A stretch of 64,000 nucleotides of DNA from NCBI GenBank assembly GCA_025054935.1, contig JANWZD010000004.1, positions 1 to 64,000 on the forward strand. Reading direction: 5' to 3'. The translations under genes and the position numbers were made by a program. This DNA is from Dehalococcoidia bacterium. Lineage in GTDB: Bacteria; Chloroflexota; Dehalococcoidia; SpSt-223. Of this stretch, positions 1-11,398 are shown piece after piece. Each line of letters opens with the position of its first letter. Position 1 is the stretch's first letter. The notes under the pieces are model-generated. The model was not told the DNA's origin. It saw only the letters and a list, made by a program, of their open reading frames with translations, and made no database searches.

Positions 1-83
1 CGAACACGGTCGTGAAACGCTCCAGCGCCGACGGTACTGCCCGGGCAACCGGGTGGGAGAATAGGTCACTGCCGGGGAGTCGC

Positions 84-158
84 CGCGGGATAGAGCAGTG
101 GCAGCTCGTCGGGCTCATAACCCGGAGGTCGGAGGTTCGAATCCTCCTCCCGCTACCA
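84..158 (+). tRNA. Initiator tRNA-fMet (anticodon CAT), CCA encoded
   Basis: A full cloverleaf can be drawn: a 7-bp acceptor stem (84-90 with 148-154), D stem GAGC/GCTC, an anticodon loop CTCATAA with anticodon CAT, T stem GGAGG/CCTCC with loop TTCGAAT, and a genomically encoded ACCA tail. Three features mark it as the initiator. The anticodon stem has three consecutive G:C pairs (GGG/CCC) next to the loop. The first acceptor position is unpaired (C1 opposite U72). The D stem has A11:U24. The usual bacterial initiator mismatch is C1:A72, so C1:U72 is a small variation. A clear intrinsic terminator follows at once, so the tRNA is the last or only gene of its transcript. Confidence 0.96.
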
Positions 159-193
159 GAACGGGATCGCACACGATCCCGTTCTTTCTTTTT
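159..193 (+). terminator. Intrinsic terminator after tRNA-fMet
   Basis: An 11-bp perfect stem (159-169 with 174-184) closes a CACA loop and is followed by a T-rich run (184-193). It starts one base after the tRNA CCA end, as expected for a tRNA transcript terminator. Confidence 0.93.
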
Positions 194-302
194 CGCCGAG
201 CTATCGCGGCCGCCCCGGCCGCGGTCGATGCCCTGCTGAGCGGGGGAGCGCGGCCCGTGCTTCGCCATCCCTTTTGACCCGGAACCCGCGGAACGAGCGA
301 GA

Positions 303-332
303 AGCCCCGCTCCCTTCACGAAGAGCGGGGCT
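303..332. repeat. GC-rich hairpin in the 194-474 gene-free stretch
   Basis: Positions 303-312 are the perfect inverse complement of 323-332, with a 10-nt loop. There is no T run on either side, so it is not a canonical intrinsic terminator. It lies downstream of the minus-strand zinc-ribbon gene and could stabilise that mRNA's 3' end. Nothing else is recognisable between the tRNA terminator and 474. Confidence 0.45.
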
Positions 333-474
333 CTCTGGCTGAGGCGGCAGCCCAAAACGTTCGGACAGGGCGAAAGTGCCGCGTCTGGCAGGCGAGCTTC
401 CTCCCTCGCCGTCAGCAGGGCGGTTCGAAAAGCTGGAAGAGCGCCATCGGCGCGCTATCTACGAGAGGAGACGG

Positions 475-870
475 TTACCACCGGCCCCGGTTGCTCCGGC
501 CGTTGCTCCGTCCGCTGCTAGAGAACGAGGTGCTACGCCTTTCGTAGCAGGACGAGCAATATACCGGTCGGTCGCCGCGCGGCTGGAAGGGCACTTCCGT
601 CTCCTTGCCGCAGGCGCTGCAGGTCGCCGGGTGCATCGTGCGGGCGCGCCGGTCGTAGTTCCCGCTGGAATAGCTGCTTCCGTATCCGCTGTGGTAGCTG
701 CCCGATGAGGCGTAGCCGCCTTCACTTCGCGCGCGTTTGCGCTCGGCGCGGCATTCTGGGCATCGGGACGGATCGTTCGTTAGCCCTTTGCTTGCGTAGA
801 ACGTCTGCTCTCCTTCGGTGAAGAGAAACGTTGTTCCGCAATCGCGGCAGGTGAGGGTCTTGTCTCGCAT
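475..870 (-). CDS. Zinc-ribbon domain protein (two CxxC/CxxC modules)
   Basis: This 131-residue protein has two separate zinc-ribbon modules. The N-terminal one starts at once (CRDC near residue 8, CPEC near 37) and resembles the probable zinc-ribbon domain found in many Chloroflexota and Firmicutes proteins. The C-terminal one has CSAC near 84 and CSSC near 105. A Ser/Gly/Tyr-rich low-complexity linker separates them, and the tail is Ser/Arg/Asn-rich. An AAGGAG Shine-Dalgarno sits 8 nt before the ATG. The bipartite ribbon plus basic tail suggests nucleic-acid or protein binding, but no specific role can be assigned. It lies 227 nt downstream of tldE on the same strand and may or may not share its transcript. 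Confidence 0.8.
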   Translation of the reverse strand: MRDKTLTCRDCGTTFLFTEGEQTFYASKGLTNDPSRCPECRAERKRARSEGGYASSGSYHSGYGSSYSSGNYDRRARTMHPATCSACGKETEVPFQPRGDRPVYCSSCYERRSTSFSSSGRSNGRSNRGRW

Positions 871-1097
871 TGCGCTGACTCCTTAGAGGGTAGTGTGGTT
901 GTGCTTCGGTCAGCGCAACTTCACAGGGGACCATGCTGCCCTGACGGGTCAAAGCTGGCTCGCTTGTGTCGGCCGCTACCGAGTCATGCCGCTCCAACTG
1001 TACTCGATCCTCCCGGAAATTGCTAGCATTGCCGGCGGCGCAGCGACGAACTGCCGGCGCCCAGCACGGCGATGCGTCGAGTGCCGGTGCAATTGGC

Positions 1098-2426
1098 TCA
1101 GTGTGCTGTCGCGCTGGTGAAGCGCCATCCTGCAACGCGCAGACGAGGAACGACGGTGTTGATCTCGTCGATTTCAAGCTTGGTGCGCCGGCTGATCCCG
1201 GTGACGGCATTGAGAGCGGCGAGGTAGCTGTGGGTGAAGCGGAGGTTCTTGACGGCGGCGACAACTTCTCCGCGCTCGATGAGAAACACTCCGTCCCGCG
1301 TCATGCCGGTCATCGTCACTGTCAGCGGGTGGACAGGACGGGTATACCAGAAACGGGTGACGAGCAATCCTCGGTCGACAGCGCGGACCAGATCGTCGTC
1401 GGTGCCCGGGGCAAGATAGAGATGGCGCGCGAGCGGCCCAAAGGTCGAGCCGGGGGGAAGAGCGTGGCCCGTTGACTCCTTCCCTGCACGGCTGGCGGTG
1501 AGGGTGTCGTAGACGACCCCCGCCGCAACGCCCTTGACGATGAGATCGACGCGCCGGCTGGGCACTCCCTCCGGGTCAAACGGCTCCGGGATTACCTCTT
1601 CTCCCCTCGGGTCGTCCCAAATGGAGATGTTCTCGCCCATCACGCGCTCGCCGAAACGTCCGCTGAGGAAGCTGGTCTGGTCTTGCACGCTCCGCGCCCC
1701 AAACCCTAAAAAGCTGAGAGCGGAGAGGATGTCGGCGACAGCATACGGCTCGAGCACAACGTCGTACTCCCCCGGCGCGACTTCGATCGGGTTGCGGCTG
1801 CGTCGAGCGCGTCCGAGTGCCTCCTCAGCAAGCTCCATCGGGTCGATCTGGGCAGCATCTCGCGCGAAGCGATCGGCGTAGCCCGAACCGCCGTCGCCCT
1901 GCACGACGGCCATCGCTCCGGCACTTGTCCGACGGGTAGAGGCGAACAGTCCGAGGGAGTTGGCGACGGTTATCTGTTCCGCGCGTATCTCGACGTACCC
2001 CGAGGCGACGAAGCCTGCCTCGGCAGCGCGCCGGCAGACGGGGAGCGCGAAGCGAGCTCGCGCCTCAGGAGAGGAGGCTGCCGTTGTCTCGGACCAGCCG
2101 TCGTTGGAGGGGAGCGGCTGCGGACGGGGCAACGACTGAAAGTCGGGGAGTTCGGGCGAGTGCTGAGCGAGTATGCTCGCACGCTCGACGACGCGGCGAA
2201 TGCCCCCGGGCGAGAGGTCGTTGCCGGTAGCAACGCCAAGACGACGCCCGACAACCGCACGGACGGTGAACTCGACGTTTCGCTCCGCCACATTCTGATG
2301 GATGCTGTTGTTGGCGAAGCGGGTAAGCGCCGCGTCTACCTCGCGCACGACGACCTCAGTCTGGTCGGCAGCGCTGGCGGCGAATGCGGTATCAGCGAGG
2401 GCACGCAATTCACGGTCGGTCAGCAT
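1098..2426 (-). CDS. tldE: TldE/PmbA-family metalloprotease partner subunit
   Basis: This 442-residue protein of the TldD/PmbA (U62) family is the non-catalytic partner type. It has the family's N-terminal region and the C-terminal beta-rich core, but no HExxxH zinc motif. In Escherichia coli TldD and TldE form a heterodimeric protease that clears unfolded peptides and matures some modified peptides such as microcin B17; the substrate here is unknown. I start it at the ATG at 2426 rather than further upstream. A GGGAG Shine-Dalgarno there overlaps the stop codon of tldD, so the two are translationally coupled with a 10-nt gap. Confidence 0.9.
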   Translation of the reverse strand: MLTDRELRALADTAFAASAADQTEVVVREVDAALTRFANNSIHQNVAERNVEFTVRAVVGRRLGVATGNDLSPGGIRRVVERASILAQHSPELPDFQSLPRPQPLPSNDGWSETTAASSPEARARFALPVCRRAAEAGFVASGYVEIRAEQITVANSLGLFASTRRTSAGAMAVVQGDGGSGYADRFARDAAQIDPMELAEEALGRARRSRNPIEVAPGEYDVVLEPYAVADILSALSFLGFGARSVQDQTSFLSGRFGERVMGENISIWDDPRGEEVIPEPFDPEGVPSRRVDLIVKGVAAGVVYDTLTASRAGKESTGHALPPGSTFGPLARHLYLAPGTDDDLVRAVDRGLLVTRFWYTRPVHPLTVTMTGMTRDGVFLIERGEVVAAVKNLRFTHSYLAALNAVTGISRRTKLEIDEINTVVPRLRVAGWRFTSATAH

Positions 2427-2436
2427 CGCGGGCTCC

Positions 2437-3879
2437 CTAGCGCAGTAGGCCGACGCGGACATTCCGGAAGCGGGCAGGAGCAGCGCCGTGGCCGACATGC
2501 ATGGTTTGCGGCGGCTGCCCCTTGCCGCAGTTCGGCAGGCCCCAGACGATCCACTCCTCGCGATTGCAGACCGCATCGCAGCTGCGCCAGAACTCCGGAG
2601 TGATGCCGGCATAGGTAGCGTTCTTGAGAAGCGCTCCGCGCTTACCGCCGCGGATCTCCCAAGCGATTTGGGTGCCGAACTGGAAGTTCCAGCGGCGGTC
2701 GTCGATGCTCCACGACCGGTTTGTCTGCATCAGAATCCCTTCGTCGGTGTCGGCGATGAGGTCCTCAAGCGTCCACGTTCCCGGTTCGAGATTGATGTTG
2801 GTCATGCGGATGAGCGGGAGCCGGTTCCAGCCATCGGCGCGCATAGTACCATTGCTTGCTTGGCCAAGCTGCGCCGCCGTCTCCCGTGAGGTGAGGTAGC
2901 CGACAAAGCGGCCGCGGTCGACGATCGTTGTCCGCTGTGCTGGAACGCCCTCGTCATCGAAACCGAAGGTGCCTAACCCGCCGGGGATCGTTGCGTCGGC
3001 GACGATCGTGACATGCTCAGAGCCGTACTGATAGGTCCCGAGCTTGTCGGGGGTGAGAAAGCTCGTGCCGGCGTACGCGGCTTCGCTGCCGAAGACCCGG
3101 TCGAGCTCGATCGCGTGGCCGCAGCTTTCGTGCACTTGGAGCGCGGTCTGAGAGGAGTCGAGGATGACCGTGGTAACTCCCGGAGGGCACTGCTTGGCGG
3201 TCAGCAGCGCGGCCGCCTCGTCGGCGATCCGCTCAGCATGGGCAAGGATCTGCTGCTGCTCGACGAACTCCCAGCCTGCCGTGCCCATATGGAGACCGAA
3301 ACTGTTGGGGTAAGAACGCGTCTGGAGCTCGTCCTCAGCGCGGGCGGTGCACTCGATCGCCACGCCGGTCTCGGTCAGCTCCTGTTCGACGTCTGCCCCT
3401 TCCGAGTTGAGGAACAGCTTCCGCTGCCGCTCACAGCCGACCCTCCCCTCCGCGACGACAATGGCCGGCTGACGGCGCATCGCTTCGTCGGCGGCGAGGA
3501 GGAGAGCAAGCCGTTCCTCGAGCGAAACGGTGAAAGGGTCGCGGATGACTGGGGTGACATAGCGGCCGCGGGTCGTCACGGGCGGGCCCAGCGTGACAGG
3601 TCGAAGTGAAAGCAGCGCGGAGGCACGCCCGATCGCGACTGCGAGCGCCGCAACCCGGTCGGCCTCGGCTGTGCTCAGGATCGCAGAACTCGCGAAGCCC
3701 CACGCGCCGTCGACGACAACGCGCACGCCGAAACCGGCGCTCTCTTCGGAGGTGATAGCGTCAACGGCTCCGTTCTTGACGGCAACGCTCTCCCGTCGTA
3801 GCTCCACCACGCGCACGTCGGCGTACTGAGCGCCCCGGCTGATAGCGGTATCTAAAGCGCGTTGGGCGACATCGCGCAC
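2437..3879 (-). CDS. tldD: TldD-family zinc metalloprotease
   Basis: This is the 480-residue catalytic subunit of the TldD/TldE protease. The zinc motif HExxxH is at H250-E251-H255 within HESCGH, and the flanking family sequence is intact. The start is GTG at 3879, preceded by GGGGGA. tldE follows 10 nt downstream, the usual arrangement for the heterodimer. A minus-strand promoter candidate overlaps the divergent promoter of the FmdB gene (-10 GATAAT on the minus strand at 3910-3915, CCGACA 18 nt further upstream). A cytosolic location is inferred because no signal peptide is visible. Confidence 0.92.
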   Translation of the reverse strand: MRDVAQRALDTAISRGAQYADVRVVELRRESVAVKNGAVDAITSEESAGFGVRVVVDGAWGFASSAILSTAEADRVAALAVAIGRASALLSLRPVTLGPPVTTRGRYVTPVIRDPFTVSLEERLALLLAADEAMRRQPAIVVAEGRVGCERQRKLFLNSEGADVEQELTETGVAIECTARAEDELQTRSYPNSFGLHMGTAGWEFVEQQQILAHAERIADEAAALLTAKQCPPGVTTVILDSSQTALQVHESCGHAIELDRVFGSEAAYAGTSFLTPDKLGTYQYGSEHVTIVADATIPGGLGTFGFDDEGVPAQRTTIVDRGRFVGYLTSRETAAQLGQASNGTMRADGWNRLPLIRMTNINLEPGTWTLEDLIADTDEGILMQTNRSWSIDDRRWNFQFGTQIAWEIRGGKRGALLKNATYAGITPEFWRSCDAVCNREEWIVWGLPNCGKGQPPQTMHVGHGAAPARFRNVRVGLLR

Positions 3880-3907
3880 AGCGTTCCCCCTTCGCTCGAT
3901 TTTGCGG

Positions 3908-3939
3908 TATTATCGGCCGTGTGCAGGCGCTGCTGTCGG
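3908..3939. promoter_or_regulatory. Overlapping divergent promoter between tldD and the FmdB gene
   Basis: On the plus strand TATTAT (3908-3913) is a -10 candidate for the FmdB gene. On the minus strand the overlapping GATAAT (3910-3915), with CCGACA at 3934-3939 (18-nt spacer), is a candidate for tldD. The two -10 boxes share four bases, so the polymerases would compete. The plus-strand -35 is not recognisable. Confidence 0.5.
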
Positions 3940-3991
3940 CGTGCCTGCGCCTTCTCTCGAACGTGTAACGCCCGCAGGCGGAGTGGTCCAG

Positions 3992-4231
3992 ATGCCGATT
4001 TACGAATATCGCTGTGTTGAGGAGCGCAAGCTGTTTCAAGTGCGGCGGCCGATGAGCCAACTGGATGAGCCGACTGCTTGCCCGGACTGCGGTGCGCCCG
4101 CGAAGCGGGTCCTCTCCTTGTTTGCGACGATCGCGCGTGGCGACGGTGCCTCGTCGGCCGAGGAGAGCCTCGCCGCGCCGGGCGGCGGCTGCTGCGGCGG
4201 CGCTTGCGGCTGCGGCGCATCGCTCAACTGA
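3992..4231 (+). CDS. FmdB-family small zinc-ribbon protein
   Basis: This 79-residue protein opens with MPIYEYRC, the hallmark N-terminus of FmdB-type putative regulatory zinc ribbons. The start is the ATG at 3992, with GCGGAG upstream. The second knuckle (ACPDCG, near residue 32) is intact. The first knuckle keeps only one Cys: family members usually have CxxCG after the MPIYEYRC start, and here the sequence reads CVEER. The C-terminus is a Gly/Cys-rich tail with four Cys, which is common in this family and might supply the missing ligand. Function is not established for the family. A divergent promoter with tldD lies just upstream. Confidence 0.85.
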   Translation: MPIYEYRCVEERKLFQVRRPMSQLDEPTACPDCGAPAKRVLSLFATIARGDGASSAEESLAAPGGGCCGGACGCGASLN

Positions 4232-4653
4232 GCGCCCTGATCTTCTTCCACTGCTCAAACCTTTTGGAAGGCGCGGCACCGAGCTCATGCTCTCGCGAGC
4301 GCTGATGGACGGAGCGGTGCCGCGCTCGCTCCTGCGTACTGCGGCGTCGTGCGGCGAAAAGGCAGGAGCACGCCGCCGGGCAGGCCCGTGGTGCCTGCGT
4401 GAGGGGAAGTGGTCTTCGCGAGCGGGGGAGCGTGGCGCGCCGATAAGCGCTCGCTGGGGGAGGCGGCGCTGCTAGTGAGGCTGAAGGCCGCCAGCAGCGT
4501 CGGGAGGAGAGGTGGCGAGGCTCGTTGTGCGCGCTGCGGCGAGAGAACGGCACCGCTTCGCGCTCGCGAGTGAACGCCAATCTGCGCGAGAAAGAGAACC
4601 GCGCGGGCGGCCACGAGCGGCTGCCCGCGCGGCAGGGCCGAAACGGCAGCGAG
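4232..4653. other. Gene-free stretch between FmdB gene and katG 3' end
   Basis: About 420 nt of GC-rich sequence lies between the FmdB stop and the katG stop. Reading frames exist on both strands but have no recognisable protein or ribosome site. The only clear element is the katG terminator hairpin at 4588-4632. Confidence 0.6.
4588..4632 (-). terminator. Intrinsic terminator of katG
   Basis: On the minus strand a perfect 10-bp GC stem (4623-4632 with 4599-4608) with a 14-nt loop is followed by a pyrimidine tail rich in T (complement of 4588-4598). It lies 22 nt past the katG stop, in the right orientation. Confidence 0.75.
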
Positions 4654-7241
<2,588 letters not shown>

Positions 7242-7318
7242 TCGAGGCGATCATACTGCATTCTCGCTGTCACCCGGGATCCCCCGGTGCTGCTGCTCTC
7301 CTGCCTTGGACGGCGATT

Positions 7319-7347
7319 CTTATATCGTTCTAACGCGGTTCTAACGC
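7319..7347 (-). promoter_or_regulatory. Promoter with tandem direct repeats, upstream of katG
   Basis: On the minus strand TATAAG (7319-7324) is a good -10. Immediately upstream lie two identical 10-bp repeats (7327-7336 and 7338-7347, plus-strand GTTCTAACGC) spaced 11 bp apart, covering the -35 position, which has no TTGACA-like sequence. Direct repeats one helical turn apart over a missing -35 are the layout of promoters activated by OmpR/PhoB-type regulators. Use by katG is inferred from orientation. Confidence 0.45.
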
Positions 7348-7624
7348 TTGTCGAAAGTGCTCTCTTGGGCGGCATGCCGTTGATGGCAGCGTGGCAGTGT
7401 CCTTGCGCCTGCCGATCCCGGAGGCACGCTTTCCTCGACGAGAAGAGGAAGCGGCGTGTCGGGAGCATGTTGCGCGATGGATCTCTATTACGGAAGAGGA
7501 ACAACCGCGTGCCGGCTCGCTGCTGGCTGCAGGGCGCCAGCCATGCTCACGGCAAGACCCCGCGCTCCTTCCTCTCCTGCGAGCGGGGCGCTAGTGAGAG
7601 CAGGCGTGTTTTTCTGACGCCGGC

Positions 7625-8767
7625 TTACCACGTCACGAACATCGGCATGATGACGTGGGTAAACGAGTCTTCGCCGACAGGACGGACAACGCCGGGCGAG
7701 GAGGGGCTCTTTGTTTCGAGGGCCACTTGGGGCGTGTCTAAGACCGACAGCACGTCGGTGAGATATTTCGCGTTGAAGGCGATCTTCGCTTCGCTGCCTT
7801 CGACCACCGCGTCGATCTCGCCTTGGTTGTCTCCAAGCTCTTCGGCGCGAGCGCGGATGATCATCTTCCCCGGCGCAAGCTCTCCGCCTGGAAAGGTCTC
7901 GATGCGGACGATCCCGTTGCTGTCGCGGGCGAAGATCGCCGCCGGACGAGTGGCTGCGAGAAAATCCGCCGTATTGACAACAACGCGACTGGCATAGTCG
8001 GTGGGGATCAGCTGAGCGTAATTTGGGAAATTGCCCTGGATCAGCTGCGACACCACGTCGACGCCATTCAGGTGAAAGACGATCTGCCCTTTGCCGCGAG
8101 GAAGGGCAACATACACGGGGTCGTCTTGGTCAGCGAGGAGGCGCCCCACCTCCGAAAGCGACTTGGCCGGCACAATGATCTCCACCGGCCCGTCGCCGCT
8201 CCGGTCCAGCACCGGCAGCCGCCGGACGGACAGGCGGAAGCCGTCTGCCGCCGCCATCGTCATCTCGTCTTCCCCAACTTGGAGCAGGACGCCGGCGAGC
8301 ACCGGGCGCGCTTCGTCGGTCGCCGCAGCAAAGACCACCTGCCCAATCGCCTCGCGCAGCGTTTCCGGGTCGAGGGTGACCGACGCGCGGTCGCCTTCTA
8401 GGGTCTCCCACGTCGTCACCGGCGGGAAGTCATCCGCGTCTTGGCCGTTCATCCGCGCCTCGAAGCGCGCGCACTTCAGCCGCAGGATCTTGCCGCTCAG
8501 GGAAAGATCGATCCGGTCGTTCGGCAGGGCGCTGACGAACTCGGTGAGCAGCTTGGCGGGGATCGTGATCGCGCCTTCCTCCTCGACCTTCGCGCCGATC
8601 CAGCAGGTGATCCCGATCTCAAGATTGGTGGCCGAGAGCCGCAGCCGGCCTTCGTCGGTCGCCAACAGGATGTTCCCCGTGATCGGCAGCGTCGACTTCG
8701 TCGCCACGGCGCGGCCTACGATGCTCAGCCCACGCTTGAGGTTCTCCTGAAGGCACGAGACCCGCAT
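7625..8767 (-). CDS. dnaN: DNA polymerase III beta subunit (sliding clamp)
   Basis: This 380-residue protein has the three repeated clamp domains expected of DnaN, which dimerises into a ring and tethers the replicative polymerase to DNA. The C-terminus ends near VIMPMF, close to the family's conserved end that forms part of the hydrophobic partner-binding pocket. The start is ATG at 8767, with GAGGAG 6 nt upstream; an in-frame ATG 30 nt earlier lacks a site. A good promoter lies at 8835-8863. dnaA, recF and gyrB are not adjacent, and I see no cluster of DnaA boxes, so this is not evidence for an origin here. Confidence 0.96.
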   Translation of the reverse strand: MRVSCLQENLKRGLSIVGRAVATKSTLPITGNILLATDEGRLRLSATNLEIGITCWIGAKVEEEGAITIPAKLLTEFVSALPNDRIDLSLSGKILRLKCARFEARMNGQDADDFPPVTTWETLEGDRASVTLDPETLREAIGQVVFAAATDEARPVLAGVLLQVGEDEMTMAAADGFRLSVRRLPVLDRSGDGPVEIIVPAKSLSEVGRLLADQDDPVYVALPRGKGQIVFHLNGVDVVSQLIQGNFPNYAQLIPTDYASRVVVNTADFLAATRPAAIFARDSNGIVRIETFPGGELAPGKMIIRARAEELGDNQGEIDAVVEGSEAKIAFNAKYLTDVLSVLDTPQVALETKSPSSPGVVRPVGEDSFTHVIMPMFVTW

Positions 8768-8834
8768 TGCCACTCCTCGCTCGAATGTCCAATCCAAGCC
8801 CGATGCAGCTTAGGATGAAAGCAGGTGGCGGTGC

Positions 8835-8863
8835 AGTATAGCAACGCTCCCCCCTCCCAGCAA
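8835..8863 (-). promoter_or_regulatory. dnaN promoter
   Basis: Minus strand: -35 TTGCTG (8858-8863), 17-nt spacer, -10 TATACT (8835-8840) preceded by TGC (extended -10). The predicted start near 8828 leaves a leader of about 60 nt before dnaN. Confidence 0.75.
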
Positions 8864-9006
8864 GAAGAACGCAGTTCGATCGCCAAGATGCACCCTCTTT
8901 TTGCGGATTGCCCCCTAGATGTTGGGGCGTGACCGGCGATAGCGCGGCGCGGCGCACTCTGGCAAGATTCTGGTATGACGATTTTTCCCTGCTGCCTGCC
9001 CCCTCG

Positions 9007-10185
9007 ATGAACGCCGAGGTCCTCGTTCTGGGGGGCGGCTACGGCGGGCTCACCTTTGCTCGGACGCTCCACCAGCTGCTTCCCGATTGCGACATCCTGC
9101 TTCTCGACCGGGAGACAGTGCATCAGTTGGTCATCCAACTGCACGAAGGGGCGGCCTTTACGACGCCGGTCGATCGTCTCGGCATCCCCTTTGAGCGCGT
9201 CCGCAATGGGGTCCGGGTTGCGCAGCGAACGGTCACCGGCTTCGACTTCGCCGCTCGCCACGTGATCACGGACCAAGGGCCGGTTGGCTACCGCTGGCTG
9301 GTCATCGCGCTCGGCAGTGAGGTGAGCGATGCCGGTATTCCCGGAGTGGGCGACGCCTTCTGCCTGCGCTGGCTCGAGGATGCCCGCCGGCTGCGAGCGC
9401 ATCTCGAGACCTTGCGCTCCGGCTTAGCCGCCGCTGCCCCCGCCGAGCGGGAGGCGTGGCAGACCATTGTCATCGGCGGCGGCGGCGCGACCGGTGTCCA
9501 GCTGGCGGGAGAATTGGCCGACTGGCTGCGCGACGACTGGAACCGCCCCCCCGGCGGGCGGGTCGTTCTCGTTGAGGCGACCCCCACCCTCCTGCCGCGC
9601 TTTCCCGCTGAGCTCGGCCGCGAGGCGGCACGCGTGCTGCGCGCGAAAGGGGTCGAAATTCGGCTTGATGAGCCGATCACCGCGGTCGCTCCTGGGGTCG
9701 TCTCTCTCGCCTCCGGCGCCCGCCTCGTCACGCGGACGATGATCTGGGCGGGCGGGATCCGCCTGCCGTCCGTAGTTGCGGCTGCCGGGCTCCCATTGCG
9801 CCAGCGCGCTCTCGCGACCGATGAGTTTCTCCGCGTGCCCGACCTGCCCGACGTGTTCGTCATCGGCGACTGTCTCGCCGTGATCGACCCCCGATCGGGC
9901 GAGCGGCTGCCAGCCTCCGCCCAACTTGCGACCCAGGCAGCGCGCGCCGCGGCCGAGAACGTCGCCCGCGCCCGCACCGGCCGTTCCCTTCGCCCGTTCC
10001 GCCCGGCGTATCTTGGCGAAGCGATCTCGCTCGGTCGGGATACTGCGGTAGCGCGGGTCGGTCCGCTGACGCTCCGCGGACTGGCCGGCCTGGCGGTCAA
10101 GCACTTCACCGAACAGCGTTATATCGAGGCGCTCGGCGGGATGAGCCTACTGCGCGAGTGGAGCGACCGCCGCCGCGCTCCCTGA
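9007..10185 (+). CDS. NAD(P)/FAD-dependent oxidoreductase, type II NADH dehydrogenase-like
   Basis: This 392-residue protein has two Rossmann dinucleotide folds. An FAD-binding GGGYGG loop follows the start, a second NAD(P)H-binding loop (IGGGGATG) lies near residue 160, and the VIGD motif that contacts FAD is near 280. Length and motif order match NDH-2, a peripheral membrane enzyme that passes electrons from NADH to quinone without pumping protons. Sulfide:quinone reductases share the fold, but their redox Cys pair is not evident here. I chose the ATG at 9007 because it directly precedes the FAD loop. A TGG-TATGAC extended -10 (8971-8979) lies upstream. The stop codon abuts that of the convergent CDF gene. 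Confidence 0.85.
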   Translation: MNAEVLVLGGGYGGLTFARTLHQLLPDCDILLLDRETVHQLVIQLHEGAAFTTPVDRLGIPFERVRNGVRVAQRTVTGFDFAARHVITDQGPVGYRWLVIALGSEVSDAGIPGVGDAFCLRWLEDARRLRAHLETLRSGLAAAAPAEREAWQTIVIGGGGATGVQLAGELADWLRDDWNRPPGGRVVLVEATPTLLPRFPAELGREAARVLRAKGVEIRLDEPITAVAPGVVSLASGARLVTRTMIWAGGIRLPSVVAAAGLPLRQRALATDEFLRVPDLPDVFVIGDCLAVIDPRSGERLPASAQLATQAARAAAENVARARTGRSLRPFRPAYLGEAISLGRDTAVARVGPLTLRGLAGLAVKHFTEQRYIEALGGMSLLREWSDRRRAP

Positions 10186-11157
10186 CTAGCGGGGAAGCGC
10201 CGACTCCGCGCACGGGACGCAGTCATGATGAATTGCGGCCGTCGCGGACTCATGCTCGAGCTGAAGCGTGGAATGTTCGATCCCGAACTCGTGATGCAGC
10301 AGTTCGGTGAGCGCTTCGAGGACCTTGCACGGCTCGGCGCTCGCGGCAATGAGAACGTGGGCGGAAAGGGAGACAAAGCCGCTCGTTACCGTCCAGAGAT
10401 GGAGGTCGTGAACCGCGACCACGCCCGGCGTCTCGTTCATGCGCCGGGCAATTGCCGTCACGTCGAGATGGCGCGGCGCGACGAGCATCAGCACATCGAC
10501 CGCTTCTTTGATGAGGCGAAATGCGCTGATCAGCACGAGCCCGCCGATGAAGACGCTCAAAATCGGGTCTGCAAGATACCACCCGAAGGCGGCGATCAAG
10601 AGGCCGGCCGCAATCACGGCGATCGAGCCGAGCAAGTCGCTCAGCACATGGAGATAAGCGCCCCGCTCGTTCAACCCGTGCCCATGGCCGAGGATCCGCA
10701 GGCTGACGACATTCGCGGCAAGACCAGCCACCGCAATAAGGAGCATCGGCCCTGTCGCGATCGGGCGGGGGTCCTGCAGGCGCTCAAACGCTTCGTGGCC
10801 GATCCAGAGTGCGGCAGCCACGAGAGTAAGCCCATTAATGAGCGCGGCCAGTATCTCCGCCCGGCGAAATCCGAATGTCCGTTCTCTCGTCGCGGGCTTC
10901 GCCGCCAGCCACGCTGCGCCGAGGGCGAGCAGCAGTGCTCCCGCGTCTCCCAGCAGATGGGCGGAGTCGGCGAGCAGCGCAAGCGAGCCGGTCCAGAGCC
11001 CGCCGATAAACTGAACGACAAAGAAGACCGCGGTTACGCCCAGCGCGAGCGCGAGACGACGGCGGCTTGTTCCGAGCAGCTGATGGCCGGACGCGCTAGC
11101 ATGGTCATGATCGTCGTGACTGCCTTGGGGAACATGACAGTGCAGGGCATCACGCAC
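10186..11157 (-). CDS. Cation diffusion facilitator (CzcD-like) metal exporter
   Basis: A CDF-family antiporter exporting zinc or a similar divalent cation from the cytoplasm. The N-terminus is His/Asp-rich (HDDHDH), a metal-binding feature. Six membrane segments follow. The transport-site motifs HxxxD are present in TM2 (HLLGD) and TM5 (HVLSD), the Zn-type pattern, and the cytoplasmic C-terminal domain carries HDLHLWTV. The start is uncertain: the frame is open to an ATG at 11328, but a TATGAT box on the minus strand near 11197-11202 argues for a start downstream of it. I propose the GTG at 11157, giving 323 residues, the usual length. It converges on the NDH-2-like gene with no gap. Confidence 0.85.
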   Translation of the reverse strand: MRDALHCHVPQGSHDDHDHASASGHQLLGTSRRRLALALGVTAVFFVVQFIGGLWTGSLALLADSAHLLGDAGALLLALGAAWLAAKPATRERTFGFRRAEILAALINGLTLVAAALWIGHEAFERLQDPRPIATGPMLLIAVAGLAANVVSLRILGHGHGLNERGAYLHVLSDLLGSIAVIAAGLLIAAFGWYLADPILSVFIGGLVLISAFRLIKEAVDVLMLVAPRHLDVTAIARRMNETPGVVAVHDLHLWTVTSGFVSLSAHVLIAASAEPCKVLEALTELLHHEFGIEHSTLQLEHESATAAIHHDCVPCAESALPR

Positions 11158-11398
11158 ACTTACCGCGCTTCGTCGTATCGCCACGCCACAATCATACACG
11201 ATCGTTGCCGTGAGAAAAGCATCCCCCGCAGACGACTGCCGGGAGCCGCACTCGAAAAAAGAAGAGACGAAAGAGAGTGAGAATGCAGCCATAAGATGAT
11301 CATCTTCGTCGAAATCGGCAAGATACACTACAGGTGTCTAGCCATTTCCAGTTCGAGATCCGCTCTCATCAGCTCAGCAGCCGATTGGCGGGTGGTGC

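Noticed and set aside
12-239. A 75-codon frame across the tRNA
   Set aside because: It overlaps the initiator tRNA and its terminator and is not coding.
7250-7273. A second katG promoter using GTGACA and TATGAT
   Set aside because: The spacer would be only 12 nt, too short for a sigma-70-type promoter; the TATGAT box is kept only as a low-confidence candidate.
8768-9006. Possible replication origin next to dnaN
   Set aside because: No DnaA box cluster, no AT-rich unwinding region, and dnaA is absent.
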